NCBI GenBank assembly: GCA_933228675.1
Contig: OW121740.1
Location: 31,768,632 to 31,832,631 of the forward strand
Length of the DNA: 64,000 bases
Origin: Stomorhina lunata
Taxonomy: Eukaryota > Arthropoda > Insecta > Diptera > Rhiniidae
Reading direction: 5' to 3'
The position numbers and the translations under genes were made by a program. Under the pieces are notes generated by a model that did not search any database, was not told where the DNA came from, and saw nothing but the letters and a program-made list of their open reading frames with translations. Shown piece by piece: positions 45,216 through 56,479 of this stretch. Position 1 is the stretch's first letter. The number at the start of each line of letters is the position of its first letter.

Positions 45216-48200
45216 TTTACCCACATTAATGGGGGTATATTAAGATTGTCATTTCGTTTGTAATTTCCTTAATATTAGCTCCAAAAACAAATGTCTGTCT
45301 ATCTATCCGCATATCTGTCTGTCTGTTGTTGGCACGATAAAACCTTATCAAAAGAATATAGGTCAGTGAAATTTGGCATAAATATTCTTCATTTCTTACA
45401 AATTTTTTTTTATTACAATTTGGGCAAAATCGGTTCACATTTGACCATAGCTCCCGTATAAGTTTTGCATAGTTTTTTGTATATAGAAGTTTTGCATAAG
45501 CCCTAGGCAGCATATAAAATTTCATCAAAATCGGTTTACATTTAGTCATAGCTCCCATACAAAAAACTTACAGAAACAGCCAAAATTTCAGCTAAAATAC
45601 ACTTAAATACAAATAAATCTAAAACTCTGACAGATATAACCACTAAATTTACTACGAGGAGGTCTTATGTCAATGCCAACCAGTGTGCAAAATGTTGCAA
45701 TCGGTTACTATTTGACCATAGCTCCCATATAAAAAACTTACGGAAACACAAAAATACAAAAAGAAAATACGATTTATGTCCTTCTTTCCGTCAGAGAAAA
45801 CTCGATAGTTCCTTAACTACAAGAGCTAGAGAGACAAAATTTAGCAAAAGTATTTCCGATATTGTGTGCTAAAAATGGGTAAAATCGGTTCACATTTTGT
45901 TAGAGCTCCCGTATAACCCCGCCTCGGGAAACACATGAATGCTGATAAATTGAATATAATTATAATAGCTATGGAGACTAAATTTAAAATAGAGAAGTTT
46001 TATGTAACTATTTGTCAGTATATCAAATTTCATAGTAATCGGTCCATATTTGACTATAGCGTTCACATAAAAAACACTTCCGGAAACCACTAAAATGCCA
46101 CAAACGCCATTTAAAAGGAATTAAATTATAAACTGTGGTAGCTATGGCCACTATATTTTGCATCAATAAGTTTTATGTAAATACCAGCCAGTATATACAT
46201 ATAATATTGTGACAATCGGTCAACATTTAGCTATAGTTCTTATATATACAACATCCCCTTTTATACCCACCATAAAAAAGAATGGGGGGTATATGGAGAT
46301 TGTCATTTCGTTTGTAATTTCCTTAATATTGGCTCAAAAATCAAAAACGATATATATTCTGAATCCTTATAAAATTTTAAGACGTTTGAGCGATGTCCGT
46401 CTGTCTGTCCGTCTGTCTGTTGAAATCACGATAACGCCTAAACGAAAGGAGCTAGCTCACTTAAACCTAGTAAAAATATTCTTCATCTCTGAGAAAATCT
46501 TGGTGTTGAAATTGGGCAAAATCGGTTTACATTTGACCATAGCTTCCTTATAACCTCGTCTAGGCTAATCGCTTGTTTGTTAATAAATGACAAATTATAG
46601 CAGCTATTTTGATAAAATTTAGTATATAGAAGTTTTACATTAGCCCTAGGCAGCGTATGAAATTTTATCAAAATCGGTTCACATTTAGCCATAGCTCCCA
46701 TACAAAAAACTTACGAAAACAGCCTAAATTTTACCTGAAATACACTTAAATGCCAATAAATTTAAAAGAATAACAGATATAACCACTAAATTTGGCACAA
46801 CAAAGTCTTACCTCAACGCCAGGTAGTGTACAAAATTTTATTGCAATCAGTCACTATTTGACCTAGCTCCCATATAAAAACTTACGAAAACGCATAAATT
46901 CAAAAAGAATAGGGGATTTATGTCCGTCTGTCCATCAGATAAATAGCTCCTTAACTACAAGAGCTAATAAGACTAAATTAGGCACAAGGAGGTTTTATGT
47001 CAATGCCAGGCAGTGTTACAATCGGTCACCATTTGACCATAGCTCCCATATAAAAAACTTATGGAAACACAAAAATACATACAGAAAAGGTTGTTTATGT
47101 CCATCTGTCCGTCAGATAAAAGCACGATAGCGCCTTAACGAAAAGAGCTAGAGGGACAAAATTTTACAAAAGTATTTTGGATATCTTTAGAAAGATGAGT
47201 GTTGAAAATGGACAAAATCGGTTCAAATTTAGTTAGAGCTCAAGTTTTATGCAATTTTTGATCAGTTTATCAAATTGTATAGGAATCAGTCCATATTTGC
47301 ATTTAGCTTTTATATAAAAAATACTCACGGAAACCAAAAATTTTAGCAATGGCCAGTTAAAAGCTATTAAATTAGAAACTATGATAGCTATGGTCACTAA
47401 CTTTTGCAAGAATAAGCTCTATATATGTATATGCCAGCCAACGATTACAAACGGTCAACATTTGGCTATAATTCTTATATATACATATATAACATCCCTT
47501 TTTTATATCTACAATCAAAAAGATTTGGAGGTATATTCATTATATTAAGATTGCACCTATGAAATTAGATAGGCATCAATCAATGTTCAGCCCAGACTTT
47601 ATATATGATGAATGCATTAGGAACTCCTAACGAAATATATGGACCTGCCGTATTACTATTAACGTGTTTAGCCTAACTACATATTAATCACAACGAAAAG
47701 TATTTAACAACTTATTAATGTAAAACTATACCCGGTTATGAGGCCGACTTTTGATCAAAGTAAATACTGGGGAAACCACTAAAATATTTTAAATGTTGAA
47801 CTATAAAGCTCCAAAGGTTTTACCAACAATACCAATTAGCTTAGCGATTTTTTCAGTTTTGGTCCAGATTTTGAGTTAGCTGCACCCTGTTTCTGAATTT
47901 AACACAACTTGATGGTGGGTATATAAGATTCGTCACAGCCGAATATAACACACTTACTTGTTATATCTACAATCAAAAAGATTCGGAGGTGCAATCAGAT
48001 TTAAGATTACACCAAGGAAATAAGATAGATATCAATTAATGTCCAGGCTTTATATACGGTAGATGCATTAGGAACTCCTTTCAAAATATATGGACCCATC
48101 GTATTACTATCAACATGTTTATCCTAACAAAATATTAAGCTAAACGAAAAGTATTTAACAGATAATTAATGCTAAACTATACCCGGTTATGAGATTAAAT

Positions 48201-48400
48201 TTTGTGCAAGGTAAATATTAGGGAAAAAACTTAGATACTTTTACTGCAACCGAATTTAATCTAATTATTTTATCAACGATTAGTCCACATTTTTAATTAG
48301 CTGCACCCTCGTAGATATATGAGATATGTTTCTAAATTTAACACAACTTAATGGTGGGTATATAAGATTCTTCACAGCCGAATATAAAACTCTTACCTGT
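45216..48400 (+). mobile_element. Family A element, copy A5, split by A6
   Basis: The left part (45216-46261) starts with a decayed 5' end (TTTACCCACATTAATGGGGG) and runs to ACATCCCCTTT. The right part (about 47962-48400) resumes with ATATCTACAATCAAAAAGATTCGG and ends GATTCTTCACAGCCGAATA then CTCTTACCTGTT. Joining the two restores the uninterrupted family A order seen in A2. Element A6 occupies the gap and family B copy B4 begins exactly at its 3' terminus. Confidence 0.85.
46262..47961 (+). mobile_element. Family A element, copy A6, nested in A5
   Basis: Starts TATACCCACCATAAAAAAG, has the GAGCGATGTCCGTCTGTC box, and ends GATGGTGGGTATA, ATTCGTCACAGCCGAAT, CACTTACTTGTT. It is inserted in the T-run of A5's CCTTTTTATATCTAC site without a visible target duplication, as expected of Helitron/Helentron-type insertion between T residues. 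Closest to A2 in internal detail (shared GATCAGTTTATCAAA and GGCCAGTTAAAAGC). Confidence 0.88.
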
Positions 48401-50019
48401 TATACCCTTCACCACCATAGGTGGAAAGGGTATTATAAGTTTGTGCTGATGTATGTAACGCATAGAAATATTTGTCTTAGACCCACCTTTTAGTATACCA
48501 ATGGGCTTATGATCGCTTTCTGAGTCGATTTAGCGATGTCAGTCCATCCGTGCGTGTGGCTGGCTGGACCCCTATGTAAACTTGTAATCAAACTACAGGT
48601 CCCAATTCTGAAGATAATTTAATGAAATTTGGCACAGATCATTTTTTTGATAATGAGACTGTGGCTATTGAAATTCGTCGAAATTGGTCCATTATTTATG
48701 ATACCTCCCATAGGTCCCACTTCCCGGAATTGACATATTGGCCACAAATAAAAATATTTTTTCATGAAATTTAAAAACAAATACTGCCTATGTAAACTTA
48801 AATGACTGTACTAAATTTTGTTGAAATCGGTCCACATTTGACCATAGCTCCCATACAAACTCTTCTTTAAAAACGCACTAAATGAGACAAAAACAAGTAA
48901 GAAAGCGCTATAGTCGGTCAAGCCGACCATACGATACCCTTCACCACTAAGGTCAAAGGTGTTATTTTTCCTGTGTAAAGACAAATATTTGCTAAATTTT
49001 GCCATCATACAAACATTTTCTCAAAACTTATATATTCAACCTGTTTCCGTCATTTGGACTTATATGAGAGCTAGGGTCAAATGTGGACCGATTATCTCGA
49101 AATTTGGCAGATTGATTACAGTTGTTACAAAAATTATGTATGCAAAAAATAGACTCAAAATTTCCATTATCTTTAGATTTACGAGCGTTTTAGTGATTTT
49201 TTGTCTCATTTAGTGCGTTTTTAAAGAAGAATTTGTATGGGAGCTATGGTCAAATGTGGACCGATTTCAACGAAATTTGGTACAGTGATTTAAGTTTACA
49301 TAAGCAGTATTTGTTTTAAATTTCACGAAAAAATATTGATATTTGTGGCCAATATAGCAATTCCGGGAAGTGGGACCTATGGGAGGTACCATAAATAATG
49401 GACCGATTTTGACCAATTTCAATAGCCATGGTCCCATTATCAAAAAAATGATCTGTGCCAAATTTCATCAAATTATCTTTAGAATTGCGACCTGTAGTTT
49501 GATTACAAGGTTTACATGGGGGTCCAGCCAGCCAGCCAGCCAGCCAGCCAGCCGTCCAGCCAGCCAGACGGACGGACGGACGGACATCGCTAAATCGACT
49601 CAGAAAGTGATTCTAAGCATATTGGTATACTAAAAGGTGGGTCTAAGACAAATATTTCTATGCGTTACAAACATCAGCACAAACTTATAATACCCTTTCC
49701 ACCTATGGTGGTGAAGGGTATAATGATTAAATATTAATAATCTAAAGATAATAAGAATTTCGAGTTTATTTTTTGCACACATAGTTTTTGTAACAACTGT
49801 AACCAAATTTCGGAATAATCGGTCCACATTTGACCCTAGCTCTCACATAAATCCAAATGACGAAAACAGCATAAATATATAAGTTATGAGAAAATGTTTG
49901 AATGATGCCAAAATTTAGCAAATATTTTACTTTATACCGGAAAAAGAAAACCTTTGACCTTTGTGGTGAAGGGTATCGTATAGTAGGGCTTGATCGACTA
50001 TAGCTTTTTCTTACTTGTT
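48401..50019 (+). mobile_element. Family B element, copy B4, split by inverted B5
   Basis: The left part 48401-48891 has the 5' end TATACCCTTCACCACCATAG, the AGCGATGTCAGTCCATCCG box and modules up to AATGAGACAAA. The right part (about 49723-50019) continues with ATAATCTAAAGATAATAAG and the 3' end GGTGAAGGGTATCG, GGGCTTGATCGACTATAG, TTCTTACTTGTT. It begins precisely at the end of A5. Confidence 0.85.
48892..49722 (-). mobile_element. Family B element, copy B5, inverted inside B4
   Basis: The inverted 3' end AACAAGTAAGAAAGCGCTATAG with a perfect hairpin GTCGGTCAAGCCGAC starts it. The inverted 5' end (ACCTATGGTGGTGAAGGGTATA) closes it at 49722. The interior carries a (CCAG)n(CGGA)n microsatellite at about 49526-49583. 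It is complete at both ends and very similar to B6. Confidence 0.9.
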
Positions 50020-50515
50020 TTATTTAAATTTTAAAATAGGAAGCGTTAAGTGACCTTTTTTTTATTTTACTCAACACTTAAGTTATTCACTTTATTTTTC
50101 TAATTAAAAACTAATTAATTTTCTATGCGTGAAAAAACAAAAGTTCTAAATTTTATGTAGTTTAAATTTTTTCTTTTTTTTTCCTGTAAATTTTACTAAT
50201 ATCCAAAACTCCTGCTGGGTTTTTTTTGCGGTTTTGTTTGCTTTCATTATTGTCTACATTTCTTGTCATCACATCTGTCACTCTATTTAATAAACATGTA
50301 TAAAGCAGGTGGGTTTATCCTGCAAAAAATAAAAGTAAAATACATGCATAGAATATCAAAACAAAAACTACTATGATTTTTAGATTTATAAAAAATATGT
50401 ATATTAAGGTGGGTCAAATATATATTTAGTTGATCAGTTTGAAAAATTTTTCAATTTTTGTTTGATTCTATTGGTTTTTATTGTGAGAAAGAATAGATTC
50501 GTTGAAATTCATCCA
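50020..50515. other. AT-rich stretch, nothing recognised
   Basis: Separates the B4/B5 nest from inverted A7. No signature seen. Confidence 0.6.
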
Positions 50516-51989
50516 AAACTAGTAAGAGTGTTATATTCGGCTGTGCCGAATTTTATATACCCACCATCAAGTTGTGTTAAATTTAGAAATATCTCTTATA
50601 TATCTACGAGGGTGCAGCTAATTCAAAATGTGGACCAAATTCGAAAAAAGTTGTTACGCTATTTATGTAGTTGGTTAGTAAAATATTTGGACTAAATTCG
50701 GTTGCTAGAGCTTTATAGTCCAACATTTAAAAGTATATTTATGGTTTCCTTAGTATTTATTTTGAACGAAATCCGGTGTCGTAACCTGGTATAGTTTTTA
50801 ATTTATAAGTTGTTAAATGCTTTTCATTTAGGTTAATATTTAGTTAAGATAAACGTGCTGATAGTAATACTACAAGTAAATATATTTCTTAAGGAGTTCC
50901 TAGTGCATCTACCGTATATAAAGTCTGGACATTGGTGCAATCTTAATATGCTGCTTGTACCTCCGAATCTTTTAGAATCGCTGGTTTTTATATAGAGCTA
51001 ATTCTTGCAAAATTTGGTGAACGCAGCTATCATTGTTTCTAATATAATAGCTTATAACTGGCCTTTGCTACATTTCTTTTTGGTTTCCGGGAGTGTTTTT
51101 TGTATGAAAGCTATAGTCAAATATATACCGATTCCAATAAAATTTCATATACTGACCAATAGTTGCATAAAACTTCTCTTTTCTAAATTTAGTGGTCATA
51201 GCTTTTACAATTGTATTCAATTAATCAGCATTAATGTGATTCCCGGATCGGGGTTATATGGGAGCTCTAACTAAATGTGAACCAATTTCATGTATTTTCA
51301 ATACACAACTTATTCAAAATATCAAAAATAATTTTGTAAAATTTTGTCTTTTTAGCTCTTGTAGTTAAGGAGCTATCGCGCTCTTATCTGACGGACAGAC
51401 GAACATAAACCCTCTTTTCTTTTTGTATTTTTGTGTTTCCGTATGTTTTTTATATGGGACCTAGATCAAATGGTAACCGATTGTGACAAAATTTTGCCCA
51501 CTGGCTGGTATTCACATAACTTCCTTGTGCTAAATTTAGTGGCCAAAGCTGTTTATTGGCAAATAAGTGTATTTTAGGTAAAATTTAAGCTGTTTCCGTA
51601 AGTTTTTTGTATGGGAGCTATGGTTAAATGTGAACAGATTTCTATCATAATTTGTCATTTATTAGCAAATAAGCGATCAGCTTAGGCGAGGTTATACGGG
51701 AGCTATGGTCAAATGTGAAACGATTTTGCCCGATGTCTATATCAAATTTATCTTAGAAGTAAAGAATATTTATGCCAAATTTCACTGACTTATATCCTTT
51801 CGTTAAGGTTTTATCATGCCAAAAACAGACAGACAGACATACGGACAAATAGACGGACAGACAGACAGACGTCTATGAATTTTATAAGGATTCAGAATAT
51901 ACTTCAATTTTGGTTTTTGAGCTAATATTAAGGAAATTACAAATGGAATGACAATCTCAATATACCCCCATTCTTTTTGATGGTGGGTT
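50516..51989 (-). mobile_element. Family A element, copy A7 (inverted)
   Basis: The inverted 3' end AGTAAGAGTGTTATATTCGG with hairpin ATTCGGCTGTGCCGAAT and TATACCCACCATC begins it. The inverted 5' end (CCCCCATTCTTTTTGATGG, then TGGGTT) ends it. A CAGA/GACA microsatellite at 51825-51872 is the complement of the CTGT tract. Modules are in the usual order. Confidence 0.87.
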
Positions 51990-52095
51990 TGCAAAATTAA
52001 TATTTAAAATAATATTTAAAAGCCTTTTTTGAAAAAACTCGAGGAAGCTTATGATAGCTGTCTTAATCATGACGTTAAAATAATAAAGCGTTATC

Positions 52096-53006
52096 CAGTT
52101 GGTGGTTTTAAAGTATAGAATTGGAATTCTACATCTGTCAAAATAGGTTGTTAAACCCATTTTTTTATTTCTTTTCAGTTGAAAATGTGACATTAACGAA
52201 AATGCATCGCTTAAGCATCACACAACGCATACAAATTATCAATACTTACTACCACATATCGTGCTTTAAGTGGGGATTATAGTTTACATAATCGTCCAAT
52301 TACCGAATGTGTCGACTCCTCGTCGTTCTCAGGAATTAGGACTGTCTTACGGCACATTATTGCGTATTTCGCATTTAGATCTACGCCTACATCCATATAT
52401 CGTCCAGCTTACACAACAACTGAAGCCAGCTAGCGGTGGACGGTGATTTTTCGAACAAAATTTTCTTCAAACCAAATTGTCATATTTGTGGTTCTGAGAA
52501 TCCTCAAGTAACCGAATAGAGGAGATTATATCCTGAAAAAGTCTCTGTTTGGCGCGCTCTTTCGTCCGAGGGTGTGATTGGATCTTACTTCTTTGAAAAC
52601 GACGATGGAACGACTGTCACGGTGAACTTGGAGCGTTATGGTCATATGATAACCAATCATTTTTTCCTGCTACTGCGATTTGGAGAATATGTGGTTTCAA
52701 CAAAATGGTGCCACATGCCGTACAAATCGAGCGAATATGGCTTCATTGCAAGAAACATTCCCTGACCACGTAATTTCTCGTCGTGGCGATGACAACTGGC
52801 CACTAAAATCATGCGATTTGACACCATAAGACATCTTTATGTGGGGCTACGAGAAAGACCGTGCTTATGCAGATAAACCTTTAACTTTTGAGAACTAAAA
52901 AGCCAACATTCGTCAAGTTATGGCTGAAATACCGCCCAATATGTGTCAAAAAGTGTAAATGTTGTAGTGTTTCACACATAATGTCAACTATCAAACTTTA
53001 TAAAAA
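52096..53006 (+). pseudogene. DD41D transposon remnant, decayed transposase
   Basis: A left TIR-like GGTGGTTTTAAAGTATAGAA near 52100 precedes an ATG at 52202 (MHRLSITQRIQIINTYY). The rest is scattered over frames: RSQELGLSYGTLLRISHLDL with LRLHPYIVQLTQQLKP; GSYFFENDDGTTVTVNLERY near 52580; and DHVISRRGDDNW, then CDLTP, a stop, DIFMWGYEKDRAYADKP near 52770-52885, ending PPNMCQKV with a stop at 52956. A large internal part around the first catalytic aspartate is missing and several stops occur. Inactive. The right terminus is lost where family B copy B7 starts (53007). Confidence 0.85.
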
Positions 53007-53781
53007 ACAAGTAAGAAAAGCTATAGTCGGTCAATTATACCCTTCACTGCTGGGGTCAAATATGGACCAACAATTTAACAAGTTTTTCTTATGTCCTAGA
53101 GACATACATACATATACTATGTGTTATTTTTTCAAAATTTCGAGATATATGTCATTTCCGGCTAAGGTCCTTATATGGGAGCTAGGGTCAATTGTGGACC
53201 GATTATTACCAAATTTTGGTTATTGGTTTATATATACAAAATATTTATCTGTGCAAAGTTTTAGTAGTCTTGTGCATTTATCTTTAGAGTTATAGACGTT
53301 TTTATGCTTTTGTGTGTACATAAACCTCTTTTGAGAATGTGTCTTGTATTGGAGGTATGGTCAAATATGGGCCAATTTCTACGAAATTAGGAACAATGAT
53401 TAGGGTTATGATAAGCAATTTTTGTGCTCAATATTATTAAAATACAACTAAATTTGTGGCTGAAAAGGACCAAAAACCCTATTCCGGGAAGACATCCCTA
53501 TGGGAGGTACCCGAAATAGTAATCTGATTTCGCCCAAAAAGTATAGGGATCGTCTTTAGCCTGTGCCAAATTTCATCAAATTATCTTTAAAGTTACGATC
53601 TGTAGAATGAAAACAAGCATACATGGATAACCGGCAAGACAGCTAGCCAGCCGGACGGACATTGTTAAAACAACTCAGGGAGTGATTCTAAGTCGATTGG
53701 TCTCAAATCAATATTTCTATGCGTTACAAACATCAGCACAAACCCAATATACCCTTTCCATCTATGGTGGTAAAGGGTATA
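53007..53781 (-). mobile_element. Family B element, copy B7 (inverted, diverged)
   Basis: The inverted 3' end AACAAGTAAGAAAAGCTATAG is followed by a shortened hairpin region (GTCGGTCAATTATACCC). The inverted 5' end is CCTTTCCATCTATGGTGG, then TAAAGGGTATA. The interior has modules such as GGGAGCTAGGGTCAATTGTG, but this is the most diverged B copy here. It lies directly against the mariner remnant. Confidence 0.8.
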
Positions 53782-53900
53782 ACTACAATTTGCAAATTGT
53801 ACTAAGTAGGATGCGGTAGTACTCTAAAATGTACAAAATAAATACAATTGTACCGTTTTTGCTATTCTTTTTCAAACTACTTCTTAGCTTAACTGTTATA

Positions 53901-55192
53901 TCGGGTGGTTAAATTTCAAGGGCCGATGTTGATTTTGAATAAAACACAAACTATTTAGGAAATTATTGTAATTTTATTTTATTATGATATATTGGTATTA
54001 CTCAATTATGTATGGGACAAAATATCGGCCAAATGAGCGGCGCGACCACGGCGGCACACCTACATCTGATGGTCCAAATTTTCGATGACCCTGAGGCATA
54101 ATGGAGGTTCTATGCCGTTAATGTGCCGAATTATCTCATCCTTTGGCTCTTGAATTATTGCTGGCTTATCGACGTACACTTTTTCTTTCAAATAATCCCA
54201 AAGAAAAAAGTCCAACAGCGTCAAATCACATGATCTTAGCAACCAATTGACATCGCCATTACGTGAGATAACACGGCCATTGAATTTGTTGCTCAAAAAA
54301 GCCATTGTTTCGTTAGCTGTGTGGCAAGTGGCACCGTCCTGCTGAAACCACATATCGTCCACATCCATATCTTCCAATTCGGGCCATAAAAAGTTCGTTA
54401 TCATCTCACGATAGCGAACACCGTTCACAGTAACTGCCTGACCGGCCTCATTTTGGAAAAAATACGGCCCGATAATGCCGCCAGCCTATAAACCGCACCA
54501 AACAGACACTCTTTGTGGGTGCATTGGTTTTTAGACAATATTTCTTGGATTCTCATTCGCCCAAATGCGGCAATTCTGTTTATTGACGAATCCACTGAGG
54601 TAAAAATGTGACTAATCACTGAAGATGATTTTCTTCGAAAATTGATCATCCACTGTTGCCATTTCTTGCCACCATTCTGCCCATTCACGACGTTTGGAAT
54701 GGTCAAGAGGCTTTAGTTCTGAGCCAATTGCACCTTGTAAGCGTGTAAATGCAAGTCTTTATGCATAATGTTCATCACCGACGAGCGTGAGAGGTGCAAT
54801 TGTTGGGCACGACGACGAGTTGAGGTAGACGGCTCTTCAGCCACACTATCGCGAACAGCAGCAATATTTTCTGCAGTACGAGCATGTACTGGTGTTCTCA
54901 CATCTTCTACAGACCCGGTTTGTTCGAATTTTTCCACGATTTTTGCGATTGTACGCACATTTGGACGATCAAATTGACTAAAAAATCACGAAGTGCACGA
55001 TATGCATTTTGATTTGAACGCCAATTTTCATAATAAGTCTGGATAACTTTAACACGTTGTTGGATTGTGTATCTCTCCATGGTTCAAATTGAGTAAGTCT
55101 GAAATAGAGAATGTCAAATAAAATTCGGAAAAAAACTTGGCGTTTAGGTGTGGTTCACATTCGACATCGGCCCTTACAATTTAACCACCCTT
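53901..55192 (-). mobile_element. DD41D Tc1/mariner transposon with dead transposase
   Basis: The 1292-bp element has TIRs GGGTGGTTAAATTTCAAGGG on the left and complement GGGTGGTTAAATTGTAAGGG on the right, each followed by CCGATGT. TA flanks both ends (53899-53900, 55193-55194). Full length, but the transposase gene is broken. Its TIRs differ from those of the 42528-43834 element, so it is a separate family of the same group. Confidence 0.92.
54060..55080 (-). pseudogene. DD41D transposase pseudogene
   Basis: Begins at the ATG at 55080 (MERYTIQQRVKVIQTYYENW). A one-base loss in a T-run near 54985 shifts the frame before QFDRPNVRTIAKIVEKFEQT. A second one-base loss near 54715 interrupts LAQELKP. 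Three in-frame stops follow: directly after the first catalytic aspartate (IIFSD then TAG), in ENPRNIV, and in WCGL before AGGIIGPYFFQNEAG. The rest is open: WFQQDGATCHTA, then CDLTLLDFFLWDY, with 41 residues between the last two aspartates, ending at 54060. The element was full length when inserted and has since decayed by point mutation. Confidence 0.92.
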
Positions 55193-55194
55193 TA

Positions 55195-56479
55195 ATTAAA
55201 ATCTTTTTTTATTAACTTTATGAAAAAAAAAAAACAAAAATTAATTTCTGAGAATTTTTTAATTTTTCAAAGAAATATTTGTGCTTTAATAAATTAAAGC
55301 ATATACAATTATTTCAATTAAAATTTAATGATTTCATAAAAATCTCCCAAGCGATATTTTTGTAGCCTTGTTACAAACATACGATAATTAAATATTATTC
55401 ACATAAGATACTTCTTGCTATGTCTGTCTTGTTAGTTAGTAGGAATCTTTTCAAAAATTCTTAAAATTCAATTTTGTTAAAATATTTAAAACAAATTCTC
55501 AGAATGTTGATATGGTAATTGGATTCTATTTTTATATATATTTTCTTATTGTTATAAACAAAGGCAAGAATTTGTACAATTTCATGTTTATAAATTTGTT
55601 TATACATACATTTCTTAAATAAAGCCAATTTTAATAAAATTTATTTCAAACTTAATTTAAAGAATTTTTCAGAAAATGTAGGTATGTATGAAGATATGCG
55701 TACGTAAATAGTTCAGACAAAGTAATTTGTTTGACTTTTCAAAAACAATCAAGTATTTATGTTAATTATTTTTCTCCCCTTTTTAATTTAAACTAAGTGA
55801 CTCATTATTGTAGTTAGCCTACAAAATTAATACAATTTCCGATACATACATATAGATTTTTGTTCTGCCCCTGGATAATTGTCTGTAGTTTACTATTTTC
55901 CCTAACAGATATCCTGAAATTAATTACAATTTTTCTTTTTTTTTTGACTTTGTGCTGGTAAATAATTGTATTTAAGGCAATCAATGAATTAAATTAATTT
56001 CAACTTTTTGTCTTCTGTTGTTAATGTTCTTAGTTGCGCTTATCTTACGGGCAGACGCCTTAATGGCTATTTAATTAGCAGCAGATAAATTAGTGCTCAT
56101 AGGCAATAACTGTCTAAGTCCAAAGGCGGGATTTTAATAAAAAATCGCTTTATATTAAATTTGCCAGAAATTTATTATACTAAGTTAATAATCAATAACT
56201 TTTTAAATTTATGATATCGTAAGAGGAAAATGAATTCTTCATAAATATTAATACTTAGGGCGTTTTTCCTTGTGATCACAGTTATATAAATCAATATTAA
56301 TTGAATTACACGTACATGAAAAAATAATAGTTGCTCAACTCGTAATGAAAAGGCTATTTAATGAAAAACATTTTGATTGTATAAATACGTACAAAGTATT
56401 TAACGGTGTCATTGTCACATGTGACTGATACTATTACTAATAACTAAATTCAAATAAAGTAGGTATTAAACTATATTTT
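55195..56479. other. AT-rich stretch, nothing recognised
   Basis: No coding, RNA or repeat signature identified. Confidence 0.6.

Noticed and set aside
52888..53295. 135-residue plus-strand open frame
   Set aside because: It spans the junction of the mariner remnant and family B copy B7; an accidental fusion with no domain.
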